Shown piece after piece: positions 12,412-23,372 of a DNA stretch of 64,000 bases (its first letter is position 1; every line of letters starts with the position of its first letter). The notes beneath the pieces were generated by a model, which saw only the letters and a program-made list of their open reading frames with translations, was not told the origin of the DNA and searched no databases. Made by a program: the position numbers and the translations under genes. Source of the DNA: Batillaria attramentaria. Taxonomy: Eukaryota; Mollusca; Gastropoda; Batillariidae. The DNA is taken from positions 1,036,001-1,100,000 of the forward strand of contig JACVVK020000037.1 of the NCBI GenBank assembly GCA_018292915.2. The letters run 5' to 3'.

Positions 12412-14394
12412 TTTTATTCGATATCAGTGGAAAAAGAATGCAGGTCACAAGTAGAAAACTGTTCTTTTATCAAGTACTGGACAACAGTGAAAGCTCTGCT
12501 GGCATATCTACACCACGAAACAGATCAATCTTGTACGAACATCGCACTGAAAGAGTTCTAGAACACCACTAGTAACAATGAACAAACAATAGACATGACT
12601 CTCCTTCAAGTAGACAGTAATACCTAGTTTTTCCAAATGACAAGAATTAAGAAAATATTTTTAACTCAACATCTGAGGCAGTGTCTGAGCCAATAGCACC
12701 GTGCTAATGTGTAAAACAATCTGTCACAAATACACAAAATCTCATTTAGCAAGAAAAATCGGAAATGATCATTTAAAAAGATCTACATGTACCTCCAAGA
12801 TCAGAAAACAACCAGTTCACAAAATGCCATAAATGGGACTTACAACAGCTGGTGCAACATTTAGTACAGGGAACAGGCTGTTGAAACTAAGGTGGAGGGG
12901 GGGGGGGGAGGTTTGTATCAACTCAGCGATATTTAGAGGAGGTAGACTGGCGCAATTTGCCATACAGGGCTCCGGTAAAAATCAGTGTGACTAAACGATC
13001 CAATACTGTTGTATGAAACCAGTAAGGATGTGTGCATAATCTAACAAACAAAACTGCCATGACTTTTCGATGACTGTTAACACCCAGCTCTGATGCAGTG
13101 AGTGGAAGGGTAAAGGAGGAGGGATGGGGGTGGGTGGAGGCAGGGAAAATGGGGTGGGAGGGGGAGGTGAATTAAGGGTAGGGGAACAGACGAAGGGGTG
13201 TGAAGGGGAGGCAGAAAGGATGTGTGTGATGTGCGCACAGGTAGTCTTACACAAACAGTATAACAAAAGTCATTGTAACAAACAATTTACATCCGTTCTC
13301 TTCTACCTAGCATGATTTTATCAACTATAACCTCTGACAACGCTGGAAAGACTTTTATTAAAAAGAGAAGGACGTCAGTATCAAAACACCTACACTGTAC
13401 ATCGTACCATAATGACCTTAACTTGAGATGACCGCTTTTCACACTACAAAATCCAAAATATTGAATCTGAAGGTCTGATCAAAAACCAAGCAGCAAAAAA
13501 AAAAAAAAAAAAAAGTTTGTGTGCCATTGGGGCAAATAACAATGTTGCTTGTAAACAGTATCTTGCATCAGAGGGTTTTAAAATGCGCAAAAACCTTACT
13601 TTACATTTTAATCACCATATCCTTCTTGTCTTTTTAATTGCACATGAGCATTTTCCACCTTCTAAACTCCCAAACGTACCACCGCAAAGAACTGAAACTT
13701 GCAGAAATGGAAGTAGTGAAGGGAGACTACTCTGTGCTTCAGTTTTCACAATGGGGGCATCAACAAAGCGACTGAATGCCAGAGTGAAAAATTGGCACAG
13801 TTTCATCAATCAGTTCCATTTAAAAAAAAAAAAAAAATGGCTGGACATTTGGCTTTATTTTCAGGTTTGCTTCACAGTTTTACTGGTCTTGTTGAAAACT
13901 TAGGGACAGATTTTTGGTGCTTGGTCGAAAAGGAAGGAGATTTTTTCATCTAACTTTCCCAGATTTTGCACTGTAGCCCAAAAGTAAGGATGGGACGAAA
14001 AGTTAAGATTATTACGGTAAAAGATTATGCAAAAAAAATTATCATGGCACAATTAAATCTTAGTCTGACAATTTCTCCACAATACGAAAACCCACTCTTG
14101 GCTGAAGCTACAGAAAAAGTTCACCAAATAAATGGTGCTAGCGATGAGCAAAGTGCCACGTACAAAAGTTTTGCATTTTCCATCGTTTGTTGCACGAGAC
14201 AAAATCCTGTGTCAAGTAAACACCAAAAGCACCAAGAAGACGAAACTTTCGCAAACCACATACAAACAGCCAGCTGACGATCTCCAGAGGAATCACTGAG
14301 CTGGTGACTGGACTGTAATTCTGGGTGCCACGAATGGCTTAGAATGGAAGAGATTTCTCTGTGAAGGACAAGTCCTTGCCAGGAATCATGAGAG
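12412..14394 (-). other. Putative 3' UTR of UMPS
   Basis: Nothing coding is recognised between the array and the UMPS stop. On the minus strand AATAAA hexamers occur at 12412-12417 and 13353-13358, both in the context AATAAAAGTCTTT, and are candidate poly(A) signals. This would give a 3' UTR of 1-2 kb. Polypurine/polypyrimidine patches occur at about 12893-12911 and 13100-13220. Confidence 0.4.
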
Positions 14395-15724
14395 TCAGGA
14401 CAGTCGAGACAGGTAGGCAGAATAGCCAGCCTCCTGATACTGCTTTGCGGCGACCTCGGGGTTGTCCGCCTTGATAATTCCTCGCCCGACGATGATGATG
14501 TCCGAGCCGCGGTTGTTGATGACCTCCATGGGGGTCAGGTAGCGCTGGCCCAGCCCGTCCCGTCCTTCCTCAAGCTGAACTCCTACACATCATGTGAAGG
14601 AAAAGTATCGCAAGTTAAGAAACTGTATTGCTTTTATTTATTTATTTTAAAGTCAAGCCATACCATAATTATCACAGTTGTACTACGCAATGGTAACTGA
14701 AAGAGAGTGAACCTTTCCAAGAAGCAAACCACTTTCTATTTCATATGAGGAGAAATGTGTCTCTTGGTAATTTGTCTATAACACGGCTGAAAATGCTCTA
14801 TGACCAAAAGGAGGAAGAAAAGCGTACAGCAATTAGTGAAGAAGTGGTGTGGTCTCCCCGCCGACCAGATCCATCGGCTTCAAAGAGTGCAGAACAGCGC
14901 AGCGCGTCTCATTATGAAGAAATGGAAGCGGGATCACATAACATCTTTGTTAAAGGAGCTTCACTGGCTGCCAGTTCAGTACAAGATTGCTATATTAGCC
15001 TTCCGTCATTTTGACCAATCACTTCCCCTGTACCTTTCTGATAAGCTCACCACGTATGAAACATCCTGCACTCTCTGCTCATCCTCAGAAAAGCTACTTA
15101 AGGTCCCCCGGGTCAGCCTCAAAACATTTGGCCAACGTTCTTCCAGTTGTAGTGCCCCCCCGCGTTTGGAACTCCTTGCCATGTTCTCTGAGAAACACCC
15201 CTTCCCTCCTACAGTTTATCACAACTCAAAACACATCTTTTCAAACTAGCTTTTAATCTTTAAGTTTAAACACCACCACCTGTATTGATGTGTATAAATG
15301 TGTGCATGAGCAAAAAGCGCGTTGAGTGCTTTTCTAAGCAGAACTCCGCACTCTACAAGTGTAATATATTATTATTATTATTAGCCATGAGTGCGCGTCT
15401 GCAAAGCACACACGTAATGCTAGCAGTGTGAAGGAGTATGCTTCCCCAGTTTTCTCTTATTTTATTAATCACACCAACATCTGTGTAATTTGGTGCATTC
15501 TGACATGATTTAAGCTTTTCAAACAAGGAAACACTATTTGGGAAGGAACATTTTTAAAATCAAACTAAAATCTGTGCAGTTTGGTGCATTTTGTCATGAT
15601 ATTTAGTGGCTTCCGAGGAGGAAACACTTTTTGAGGGAAGGACATTTTTTAGCCAAAAGGTGGAAGATTTTAAGCCCTGCTAAAATGAATTGTGAATGTC
15701 TTGTACATCAGAAACCTGAAACAG

Positions 15725-15816
<92 letters not shown>

Positions 15817-16107
15817 CAACCAACCAATCAACCCACCCACCCACCAACAACAGCCAAACCAACCCCTGAGCTTTACATACCAGGTGTCATATGCAAAAAT
15901 GTGGGGTCAGAGGTAAGCCTGGACTGACAGATAAAACCAATAACAAAGTCTCTGTGGTCCTCTGCCATCTTCACTGTAGCTGAAACATGGACAGAAAAAA
16001 ACACAAAAATGAAAGTCACAGTTAAGTGTTGTAGCTGGAGTTGAGAATGTATGTACTCAAGCGCACGCCTACACACATACTCACACACAGTCTCTCTCTC
16101 TCTCTCA

Positions 16108-16146
<39 letters not shown>

Positions 16147-19100
16147 CACGCACACACACACACACACAAACATCCAGTTTACATACAATGGATCCTCGAA
16201 CACTGTTTTTGACAGAGTGAGAAATACGAGAATTGTATGATGTCACATTGTGTTTCCAGAGTCTGTCTGTGTTTACATTCTTTGGCGTACCAAGGTGTTC
16301 CTCTCATATGACTGATACCCCACAACACATCGGCTGTGCCACAATAGGAATTTTTTTTTTAAAAACAATAAAAGTTTGTTTTATCTTGAGGCTTGGCTGG
16401 GATGGACGTTGTTTAATTACAGCCAGGAAGTAGAAAAAACAACAACTGACCTTTAGTATAATCTGCATTAGCCAGGTTCCCGGCTGAGCTCATTTCTGCG
16501 ATGAGAAGACAGGCACCTCCCTTTGGCTGTCCAACCTGACAAATGATGACAATGAGGATGATAATGATGTCTTAAAAATTCATGCACAGCATGCCCGTAT
16601 GAGTGAGAGGAAGAAGTCTGAAAGTTAAACACGAAAATTAAGAGCGAGTGGGGGTGGGGGTGGGGGTTGTGTGGGCGGTACAGGGGGGAGTCTGTGTCAG
16701 AACTTTGAGAAAAGATGGGTCTTCAGGTTGCTTCTGAAAGACTCGGTGGAGGTGCTGGATTTCAAATATGGCGGCAGGGCGTTCCACACAGCAGGGGCAG
16801 AGCACTTGAAGGAGCAAGCTCCAAAGCGTTTCTTGGTGGTGTTGCTATGAAACCCTAAATGGCCATGTTTTACATGTATCACTGTTCCACTGACTGAGGA
16901 TAACCTTCTACAACTGACATTCCAATCAAAAACGACAGTACACAGTCAAAAGCCAGTCAAGAGAAAGGTTGTATGTACAGCTGCAAAGTGCAAGGTTGCA
17001 GCATCTTCGTACAATGTGCTTTATTATCATTTTCGAAATATACAATTACTTCTTACAAAGGAGGACATATGTCTTTTCACTTCTGCACCACACTTTACAA
17101 TGTCCTGGACAAAAGTCCTATACTTTTACAGTCAGCCAGGACAATTAGTCCTATTACGGTTCTGACAGATCTGAAACACTGTGTTACTGTTACAGTTTTA
17201 TGTGTATTACTAACCTGTTTCAACCCTTGCACCACGCCACTACCTGGCACTGTGTGAGCGTTGACAATGTCTGCCCAGTCACTGATACGATACATGCCAC
17301 CTTCATACTGCAGAGACACCGTGTTGCCAATGTCTGCAAATTTCCTGAGGAAAAAGAAAGACAACTCAAACTGTTGCCCATACACTGCGCTCCAAATGGC
17401 AACATATTGCCTCCCTTGTGGAAACAGTTGTGTGTACAGTGTAATATCATAATAATAACTGTGTCCTGCATGGGCGCTTTACTCCATTTCTTGAATTGGC
17501 TCAAAGCGTCACGAGGTGAACCCAACACGCACGCTCACATGAATCACATGCATTCTCTCACACCCTGGACTTGAGCACATGGTGCAAAGGGTCAGCTCAG
17601 CAATTCAAGTTTTGGAATTTTAGAATTGCATTTATTTCCGAATTTTGTGGGTTGAACATTTCCAAAGCAGAGGAGGAGGAAGCCAGAGTACCCGGAGAGA
17701 ACCCCTGGTGGACGGCCAGAATGAAAGGTGCCACGAGAAGGAAAAACTCTTCGCCCCGAGTGGGACTCAAACCTGACCTCTCACACTGGTGATGAAGTCT
17801 CTTAACCACTAGACCGTTGAGCGCCCCATGATGACTTGACATACGACTGGTAATTGTAGGCACTTTCAAAACAAGATCTGCTCTCGTGACAAAGACACAG
17901 TAAAAAATCAAATCATGGAAAGAAACTGTACGGGGAATTTGCTTCCTTAGTCAATGAAGGACGCATCGTCATCATCACTGCATTTCAGAAGCACCTGAAA
18001 ACTTATCTCTTCAGTACATCATTCCATTAACCAGTTGCACTTTTTATTCCTGTCCTTCCCTCAAACATCTTCCAAGTCCTGTGTCAAGCACTCAGGTAGG
18101 GTGGAGTCATGAACTCCTTCTTCGTCGTCACAGTAAACAAACCTGTCTTCAAAGATGAGAAAATCGTGTTTTGTGGCCAGCTCCGTCAATCTGGTACCAA
18201 AGTCTGGTGTAAAGTCTTCCAGGATATCAACATGTGTCTTCACGGCACACACATATGGCCCAATTTTGTCCACTAACTGAAAAAACAAAACAAAAACAAT
18301 GACACGGCATCAAAAACGACAGCAGCTGGCACATGTAATAGCAGCAACAAGCTGGGTTGAGAGGATGAAAGCGAGTACAATACTTTACTAATTCACCAGC
18401 ATAAACTATTGTCTGTCCTACACTGGGACCAGAAATGTCATTTTCAACACAATACTTATCATGTGAAAGTTACGCTGGAACGCATTTTCGTGCCAAACAT
18501 ACATCAATATTTGGCTTCGCAAAAACATATTAATTTTTCCAGATTTATCCAATAGTTGAAATAGGCAGAGTGTTCTCGCTTGTAAAACAAGCATCAGCTC
18601 TCTCTATGCTCAGGTCCCCAGTATGGGGCCCTCATGTTCACAACGAGGTCTGATTTATGGGTTCCACAACTCTTGACTGGCAGAAACCCGTTTTGCTAGC
18701 GCTGTATTTAGTTCTGCGCTTAATGACTGAGACTAAGAATACAAAGTTGGCGAACCCATAAATCGGGTCTCTGCAACCAAGCGTTGTGAACATGAGTGCC
18801 CAAAATGAAGACCTTAGCATAGACAGTCGAAGCTCGTTCTGCAAGGGAAGCAATTATCTGTTACAATGCTACTGTGAAAAATCTTTCAGCATAGACAGAG
18901 ACAAAGAACTGTTACTTCGGCGTGACACACACACACATGTATGTATATATACATATGCCTCAACTGAAACTGGAAGAATGGAAAATCGCTGAGTATGGTA
19001 AGGTTGAATGAGTGGGTTTTTGCAGGTTGAATATCTCTTCCCACCCCATTAGTGTACAGTAAGAAATGTGTGAATACCTGCAGAAGCTGAAGAGACTGCG

Positions 19101-21298
19101 TGACATCAGCGGAGAGCACCAAGTTTGATCCTTTCGTCTCCATCACCTCAAACAGACGACGGCTGACAGCGTTGCTGCACAGCTGGGCTCTCTCTCCAAA
19201 ACTCAGGCCCTGCAACACCCCATTACAACTGCAATCAACTGAAGCCTTCAAAGGCTATACCTTACACTTGTTTCGCTCATCATATGAGGCGGGAAAATGA
19301 TTTGTGTAAGTTGCAAAGAACACCACAGCACATCATTAACAACAACAGAACAGGTATGGGTGGTCCCTGAAAGCAAAAAATGCTTACAAAAAAAAAAAAA
19401 AAAAAAACTGCAAGCACTGACCGTCACCAACGCTTTGTCTGACAGCTCAGATGTTGCCGTTTGGATGAAAGTATGCTGACAAATAATGTCTGTAATAATG
19501 TGACGAGCAGCCTGAAATTCACTGTTACCTTTTTGGTCCTTTTCTCTGGCGACTGGCCATCACCGACGCTTTGACTGACAGCTGAGGTATTGCCGTTCGG
19601 AGAAAATCTGTTTGCTGCGATGAAGTCGGTGACCCGTTTGACCATGTCCTCATCAAGCTTGCCAGCTGACTGAAGGATTTCCAGGGCCTTAGTCAAGGTA
19701 CACACACTGCACAGTCAAATAGCATGCACCCTTTAGCTTCTATCCAGCGTCTTCTGAGCCAGCGTCTGCTGGGATACTGCGCTATATAAAAGCAATTTAT
19801 TATTATCATTATCATCCATGTTACACAGCTACAATTCAAGGGTGGCATCAGGAATACGGTACTGTCAGAAAGTGTTTGCTGGATGTGTAAAAACTTTGCT
19901 TATTTAAAAAAATAAATAAATAAATAAAAATAACTGCTTAATGAATCCAATACAGAGGCCTTTAAATTTATAAGCTTCAAAAGAGTGCCAATGAAACCTA
20001 TTACAAATTAGGGCATGATATAGTTCAGCGTTCCCTGTGACTTAAAAATACAAAGGTCCTTGGGACCCTCTATATTTTTGAGGGTCCTTTCGTAAATTTT
20101 AAGGGTCCATGGTCTTTTGGTATAAAAAGTCTGCAAGTCAAAACCATTTGTTGTTGTTGTTTACAAAAGTATTGAAGTAGGAGAGATGAATGTGAACTGT
20201 AGCGTGTCAGCCACAGCGGATCGGCACGGCGAGGCACTCGCACACTTACCAAATAGAGCATTACGATTGATAGGATAAAAAGAGTCCAAGAGTGCTTAAA
20301 CCAATCAGATTTTGTCTGTTAATGTTATGCACAATGGCTCAGCGGAAATGCGATGCTGCAAGTGTCCACTGCTAGTTACACATCACTTTTTCTTCATCAA
20401 GTTTTCGGGAAACTGTTGGAAAAATACTGTTTGTCAAGGCGAGACGAAAAACGTGTGTCCCCGTGACGCGCTGGTCTGAAACTTGTGCGTCAATTGAAGA
20501 GTTTTGTGCGTACAAATACGCACACCTGTGCGTAATTGGGAACACTGATGGCTACCTGTGAAGATCGATACCCATGGCCTTCAAGCGTTCAGCACCGCCC
20601 TGCTCTCGGTCCAACAATACCACCGCTTGCGTAACCTTCACCCCGACTCCTGAGAGGGCCTGGAAAAAAAAAAACCAACACACAAATAAACAAGTAGCAT
20701 ATTGCTTTATGGAGATGGGTGGTTAAATCTACAAAACAATACGATTTACATTAAGTCAGTTAGTGTTGTTACACCTCTTGTGGAAAAGATGTCCCCTTCA
20801 AAATTCTGAAGCATATAACGCATGACAAAAACCAAAAACAAAGGAAATGACTGGGTCCCCCCCCCTCCCCCCCCCCCTCCCCCCAAATGCCTGAGAGTGA
20901 CTGTGTTCATGACAACTGTGTCACTGTGGGAATACATACCTCTACTGTTTCCATAACGCTGCCTCCACTAGTAACAATATCCTCCACCACCAGACACGCA
21001 TCACCGGGCTGAAAGTGGCCCTCTATCATTTTCTTTGTACCATAGTCCTTGGCCTCCTTGCGACGAATTAGCATGGGGAGATCATGCTTCGCTGAAATAA
21101 TCTGTACACAGCAGAGAGGGGGTAATAAGAAAGATTAATTTTTTAAAAAAAACAAAAAAAAAACACCACCCACTACCACCACCCCCACCCCCCCCCCCCA
21201 CCCCAAAAAAAAATAAAGAAAGAAAGCAACAAAAATAAAAAACCAACAAAAACCACCACCAACAACAACAAAAAAATCCCAAACAAGTCACAGATAAG

Positions 21299-21358
<60 letters not shown>

Positions 21359-22507
21359 TGAATTGTGCTACAGTAAGCTGTCCCTCAAAACATTCAAGAA
21401 TTGCATACATGTACATGTGCATGAAGTATTCACAAAGCCACATGTACAAAGAACATACCTGCTAATTTCCAGGTGGTTATATTTGTTCACCTACTGCAAA
21501 GTTTTTAAATTTACAATACATTTACTGTAACCTATTTTGTAATTAATGTCATTATGTCACTAGCTGTCAATGTTTGACTCTCTTCCCGTAAATTACAATT
21601 TACATTCCTTCATAATAATGTTTCAGGTGTGAATTTTGCTCATTTAAAACAAGTTACATGAAGAATTTAACTGATATGGATCATGATGTATGCATTTGTA
21701 TTTTTTATTACTGTCATTTCATTTCAAATACTATAAAAACTAAAATTTATAGAAATGACTCGAATGCATATTTTAACATGCATAAATTTATAACAACGAA
21801 TTATCCACTTACTGTGGCAAGTGGAAGGGCAGTATAAGGCACACCACAGACACTCTGAAAAGTCTGACCACTGGCAGCATCCCACAGAAATTCTGATACT
21901 TGAACCTGCAATTTTCAACAATTTTCTTTTAAAAAGCTGAATCACAATTCATATCATGGACATTTACACATGAACTCCCATGTACACATTTGGGAAGAAA
22001 GCGAGAAAAAGCGTAACATGTTCTAACTCCAGCTTACAAAATCAACAAAGCACTTACAAAACTGTGTATAAATTTGTGTACAACCTAATGTTGAAAAGAT
22101 TCACGTCAGAATACGAACCAATACGAGACCAGCACCTGGCACGACCTAGCCCATGGCTGTAACGTGCATAAACCTAAGTTCTTTCTTATCGGTGCACAAA
22201 TGCAAACGCTTTTTACTTGTCAAAATGAGACGTTGCAGTCCAATATTCAAATAATCAGCTCAACGCTTCAGCTGCAACCCGTGCATCATTGTCACTGCAG
22301 TAAAAAAAATCCACGTGGGATTGCTTCAGAAAGCATGCAACTTACCATCAGTTCGGGGTAAGAAATTATGACTCTCAGGTCAAAATATACCGGAGACTGT
22401 ATTCCACTTTTTAGTTTAAAGTCCCCAAACTTGACACCCTCAATTTCATATAATTTTACTATCAATTCGTCCAGGGAAAGGCGTCTGCTATGCAAAGTTT
22501 CCGCCAT
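14395..22507 (-). CDS. UMPS: Uridine 5'-monophosphate synthase (UMPS), 11 exons, complete
   Basis: Bifunctional cytosolic enzyme of de novo pyrimidine synthesis: orotate phosphoribosyltransferase (N-terminal) makes OMP from orotate and PRPP; OMP decarboxylase (C-terminal) makes UMP. Coding exons (minus): 22507-22346, 21905-21813, 21101-20940, 20659-20556, 19706-19529, 19209-19078, 18276-18143, 17344-17215, 16535-16451, 15979-15881, 14582-14395. All have GT-AG ends and matching phases, giving 488 residues (human UMPS has 480). Visible motifs: [11 protein letters not shown] and [12 protein letters not shown] (PRPP-binding) in the OPRT half; [23 protein letters not shown] (catalytic Lys/Asp), VPGSGVV and IIIVGRGII (phosphate grip) in the decarboxylase half. 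Start chosen at MAETLHSRR because it begins just before the conserved OPRT N-terminus. Introns hold SINE-C, LINE fragments, a MITE and microsatellites. No break is visible, so it is probably functional. Confidence 0.96.
14790..15385 (+). mobile_element. LINE fragment (CR1-like RT C-terminus and 3' tail)
   Basis: It encodes, with frame breaks, the characteristic end of a non-LTR reverse transcriptase: [26 protein letters not shown], then [13 protein letters not shown]; a second frame continues with RVWNSLP. The 3' end has GCGCGTTGAGTGC and a (TTA)n tail near 15367-15381. It is 5'-truncated and lies in the last UMPS intron, antisense to the gene. Confidence 0.82.
15728..15814. repeat. (CT)n(CA)n microsatellite
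   Basis: Compound dinucleotide tract in the last UMPS intron. A second compound tract, (CT)n(ACGC)n(CA)n, lies at about 16091-16167 in the neighbouring intron. Confidence 0.95.
16690..16882 (-). mobile_element. LINE fragment, RT C-terminal end
   Basis: The minus strand encodes [19 protein letters not shown], then [13 protein letters not shown] and a stop, the typical C-terminal end of CR1-like reverse transcriptases (compare the fragments at 14790 and 61305). 5'-truncated; in a UMPS intron. Confidence 0.8.
17440..17828 (-). mobile_element. SINE-C copy (tRNA-derived head, ATT-rich tail)
   Basis: On the minus strand a head with GGTCTAGTGGTTAAGAGACT (A box) and GTTTGAGTCCCACTCGGGGC (B box) is followed by a body ending in GCGCTTTGAGCC, AAAGCGCC and a short ATT/TAT tail. 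It matches the copy at 22967-23372 along its whole length. It lies in a UMPS intron and is therefore in sense orientation. Confidence 0.88.
17940..18050 (+). mobile_element. Small LINE 3' remnant
   Basis: A short stretch reads [11 protein letters not shown] on the plus strand, resembling the KLKTHLF terminus of the other LINE fragments in this window. The match is short, so the call is tentative. Confidence 0.4.
18626..18801. mobile_element. MITE-3 (176 bp, long TIRs)
   Basis: The left end GGGCCCTCATGTTCACAACG is the inverted repeat of the right end CGTTGTGAACATGAGTGCCC with one mismatch. A second inner pair (ATTTATGGGTT and AACCCATAAAT) extends the stem. A related copy starts at 59918 with GGGCCCTCTCGTTCACAACG. 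Located in a UMPS intron. Confidence 0.85.
19428..19490 (-). repeat. Partial degenerate copy of UMPS exon 5 in the adjacent intron
   Basis: The intron stretch with ACGCTTTGTCTGACAGCTCA and GTTGCCGTTTGGATG aligns with the exon 5 stretch at about 19555-19605 (ACGCTTTGACTGACAGCTGA, ATTGCCGTTCGGAG). This is a short local duplication of coding sequence about 130 bp downstream in the gene's direction. Confidence 0.7.
19735..19825 (+). mobile_element. LINE/SINE 3' tail remnant
   Basis: The stretch with TGCGCTATATAAAAGC followed by a TTATTATTATCATTATCATC tail resembles the ends of the LINE fragment at 61305 and of SINE-C. It has no coding part. Confidence 0.55.
21301..21358. repeat. (TA)n microsatellite
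   Basis: A pure TA dinucleotide run of about 28 units in UMPS intron 2, preceded by poly-A/poly-C low-complexity sequence (21130-21280). Confidence 0.97.
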
Positions 22508-22966
22508 TTTGATGCCGTCGAAACAAGGGCGATTACTCTGTAAGAAAGAAAAATTTTCGCTCCAAAGTGGGCGTGGCACATGAAAAACTTGCACAGTCTC
22601 CCTCACTGCCTGCATTTCGTCATGCGTGTGCTAAATCTATGGCACACGCAGGCCTTAGTTGAGAGGAGGTGTTACAAGCAGTCAATACTTTAATCGCTCT
22701 GCACAACTGATAACGTGACTGGAAATCAACATTGACCTGGAAGTTAACTCCCTCACCGGCTCCGATTGATTATCGTGCTTTAATTTGTTAACCTACACAC
22801 ACACACACACGTGTGACACGGTGAGCGATCACTGAATTGATTTTATGGCATAGTTGTAGTCGGTTCAGTAACAGTGTTACTGGCATATTAATTTTCTCTT
22901 TCTTCAGTCTATAGTTTGACTGTTTGCTCAGCTGTCTGTCAGTCAGTTTACGCTTAACTGCCGGAT

Positions 22967-23372
22967 TGGGGCGGTCGGTGGTCTAGTGGTTAAGAGACCT
23001 GTCACCAATGCGAGAGGTCAGGGGTTCGAGTCCCACTCGGGGCAAAGAATTTTTCCTTCTCGTATGTGACACCGTTCATTCGGGCCGATCGTCGGGGGTT
23101 CTCTCCGGGTACTCCGGCTTCCTCCCCCTCTGCTTTGGAAATGTTCAGCCCACCAAATTTGAAAAATAAATGCAATTCTAAATTCCGAAATTTAAATAGC
23201 TGAGCTGACCCTTCGCACCACGTGATTGTAATGTGTTTATGTCCGGTGTGTGAGAGAATGTGTGTGATTCACGTGAGCGTGCGTGTTGGGTTCAGTTCGC
23301 AGCGCTTTGAGCCGATTCATGAAATTGGGTAAAGCGCCTATAAAATACTCATTTATTATTATTATTATTATT
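22967..23372 (+). mobile_element. SINE-C copy, full length
   Basis: The tRNA-like head GGTCTAGTGGTTAAGAGACC has the B box GGTTCGAGTCCCACTCGGGG. The body matches 17440-17828 and ends GCGCTTTGAGCC ... TAAAGCGCC followed by (TTA)n. It lies about 460 bp upstream of the UMPS start codon. Confidence 0.92.

Noticed and set aside
20000..20555. Possible terminal-inverted-repeat element in UMPS intron 4 (AGCGTTCCC ... GGGAACACT)
   Set aside because: The inverted ends are only about 9 bp, no second copy was seen in the window, and no target duplication is evident.
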